This document shows positions 5,586 through 6,603 of a stretch of DNA of 6,603 nucleotides, piece by piece. Every line of letters starts with the position of its first letter. The stretch's first letter is position 1. Source of the stretch: Actinomycetota bacterium (GTDB lineage Bacteria > Actinomycetota > Actinomycetes > Actinomycetales > Angustibacteraceae); assembly GCA_014377795.1 (NCBI GenBank), contig JACMOY010000045.1, forward strand, positions 1 through 6,603. Direction: 5' to 3'. The translations under genes were made by a program, and so were the position numbers. Below the pieces are notes generated by a model, which saw only the letters and a list, made by a program, of their open reading frames with translations, ran no database searches and had not been told where the DNA came from.

Positions 5586-6603
5586 GCCGTCCGGTGCCCC
5601 CGCAGTGGCAGGTGCCCGGTGAGCGGGTCGCGCGGCTGGCGCGGGTCGTCGCCGCGTTCAGTGACGAGTTCGGGGCAGCGCCGCGGGGAGTGTGGGCCGC
5701 GCCTGGGCGGGTCAACCTGATCGGCGAGCACACCGACTACAACGGCGGGCTGTGCCTGCCGATCGCGTTGCCGCACACCACGATCGTCGCCGCCAGTCCG
5801 ACCTCGGGACACCTGGCGCTGCGCTCGCTGCAGCACCCCGACGAACCGTACGACGGCGAGCTCGCGGACGTCGGCCCCGGCTCACCGGCGGGTTGGCCGG
5901 CCTACGTCGCTGGTGTGCCGTGGGCCATGCGGCGCAACGGTTTCGCGGTGCCTGGGCTGCAGGTGGTCGTGGACGGCGAGGTGCCGCTGGGTGCCGGGCT
6001 GTCGTCGTCCGCCGCCCTCGAGAGCGCGACGGCGATGGCCGTCGACGCGCTCGGCGGCTCGGGGGGTCTTGCGGACGACGACGCCGGACGCGCTCAGCTC
6101 GCCGCCTCGTGCGTGCTCGCCGAGAACGAGGTCGCGGGCGCACCCACCGGCGGTATGGACCAGGCCGCGGCGCTGCGCTGCACACCGGGCAACGCCCTGT
6201 TGCTGGACTGCCGGGACGACACGGTCCGCCAGGTGCCCTTCGACCCCGGGGCGGCCGGGCTGGCCCTGCTGGTGGTGGACACCCAGGCGCCGCACCGGCT
6301 GGTCGACGGCCAGTACGCCGACCGGCGGCGGGTCTGCGAGGTCGCTGCCGCCGCCCTCGGGGTGCCGACGCTGCGCGAGGTGTGCGCCCAGCCGGTCGAC
6401 GAGGTGCTCGCCCGGCTGGACGACCCGGTGCAGCGCCGACGTACGCGCCACGTGCTGACCGAGATCGGCCGGGTGCTCGACGTGGTCGCGCTGCTCGATC
6501 GCGGTGCTGTCGAGGCGACCGGTCCGCACCTGGACGCCTCACACGCCTCGCTGCGCGACGACTTCGAGGTCTCGTGCCACGAGCTCGACCTGGCCGTGAC
6601 GTC
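5582..6603 (+). CDS. galK: Galactokinase (3' end beyond window)
   Basis: GalK phosphorylates alpha-D-galactose at C1 with ATP, the first committed step of the Leloir pathway. The frame starts with GTG in a GTGA overlap with the galT stop and has GAGG seven bases upstream, the same spacing as for galT. It runs 340 codons and is cut by the right edge. The galactokinase signature GRVNLIGEHTDYN lies at 42-54, with catalytic Arg43 and the sugar-binding residues Glu49, His50 and Asp52. GHMP motif 2, PLGAGLSSSAALE, is at 135-147. GGMDQ supplies the catalytic base Asp193, and Tyr245 in QYADRRR matches the conserved sugar-contact tyrosine. The last visible part, ASLRDDFEVSC, normally comes shortly before the glycine-rich third GHMP motif, so roughly 40-60 residues are probably missing. 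Nothing suggests a defect. Without the GTG start the gene would be hard to see, because no suitable ATG lies near the N-terminus. Confidence 0.95.
   Translation, partial: MSRPVPPQWQVPGERVARLARVVAAFSDEFGAAPRGVWAAPGRVNLIGEHTDYNGGLCLPIALPHTTIVAASPTSGHLALRSLQHPDEPYDGELADVGPGSPAGWPAYVAGVPWAMRRNGFAVPGLQVVVDGEVPLGAGLSSSAALESATAMAVDALGGSGGLADDDAGRAQLAASCVLAENEVAGAPTGGMDQAAALRCTPGNALLLDCRDDTVRQVPFDPGAAGLALLVVDTQAPHRLVDGQYADRRRVCEVAAAALGVPTLREVCAQPVDEVLARLDDPVQRRRTRHVLTEIGRVLDVVALLDRGAVEATGPHLDASHASLRDDFEVSCHELDLAVT

Overview
The window is very GC-rich, with strong G/C at third codon positions, extensive antisense open frames and ATGA/GTGA overlaps. The proteins resemble those of high-GC Actinomycetota; genus and family cannot be set from this sequence. 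It is the core of a beta-galactoside utilisation locus: import of a galactoside, intracellular hydrolysis by a GH42 beta-galactosidase, and entry of galactose into the Leloir pathway.

Layout. Positions 1-105 are an extremely G/C homopolymer-rich stretch that may hold the first codons of an ABC permease on the minus strand. Positions 106-1464 (minus) encode a lipoprotein solute-binding protein of a CUT1-type sugar ABC transporter. Positions 1465-1678 are a divergent regulatory region with four inverted repeats, a minus-strand TTGACA hexamer and a good ribosome binding site for the binding protein. From 1679 to the right edge, four plus-strand genes overlap by 1, 4 and 4 bases: GH42 beta-galactosidase (1679-3670), DeoR/GlpR-type regulator (3670-4461), galT (4458-5585) and galK (5582 onward, cut by the window end shortly before its last GHMP motif).

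Inferred working. The binding protein captures a galactoside at the outer membrane face of the cell envelope (lipid-anchored to the cytoplasmic membrane) and passes it to permeases that should lie to the left of the window. The GH42 enzyme has no signal peptide, so it should cut the imported sugar in the cytoplasm. GalK phosphorylates the released galactose, and GalT exchanges it onto UDP to give UDP-galactose and glucose-1-phosphate. The regulator most likely senses a sugar phosphate made by the pathway and controls both arms through the shared intergenic region. galE and galM are not in the window.

I see no mobile element, CRISPR array, RNA gene or evidently new system. The most informative parts for follow-up are the palindrome-dense divergent promoter, the His-to-Gln changes at the second metal site of GalT, and the G/C tract at the left edge.
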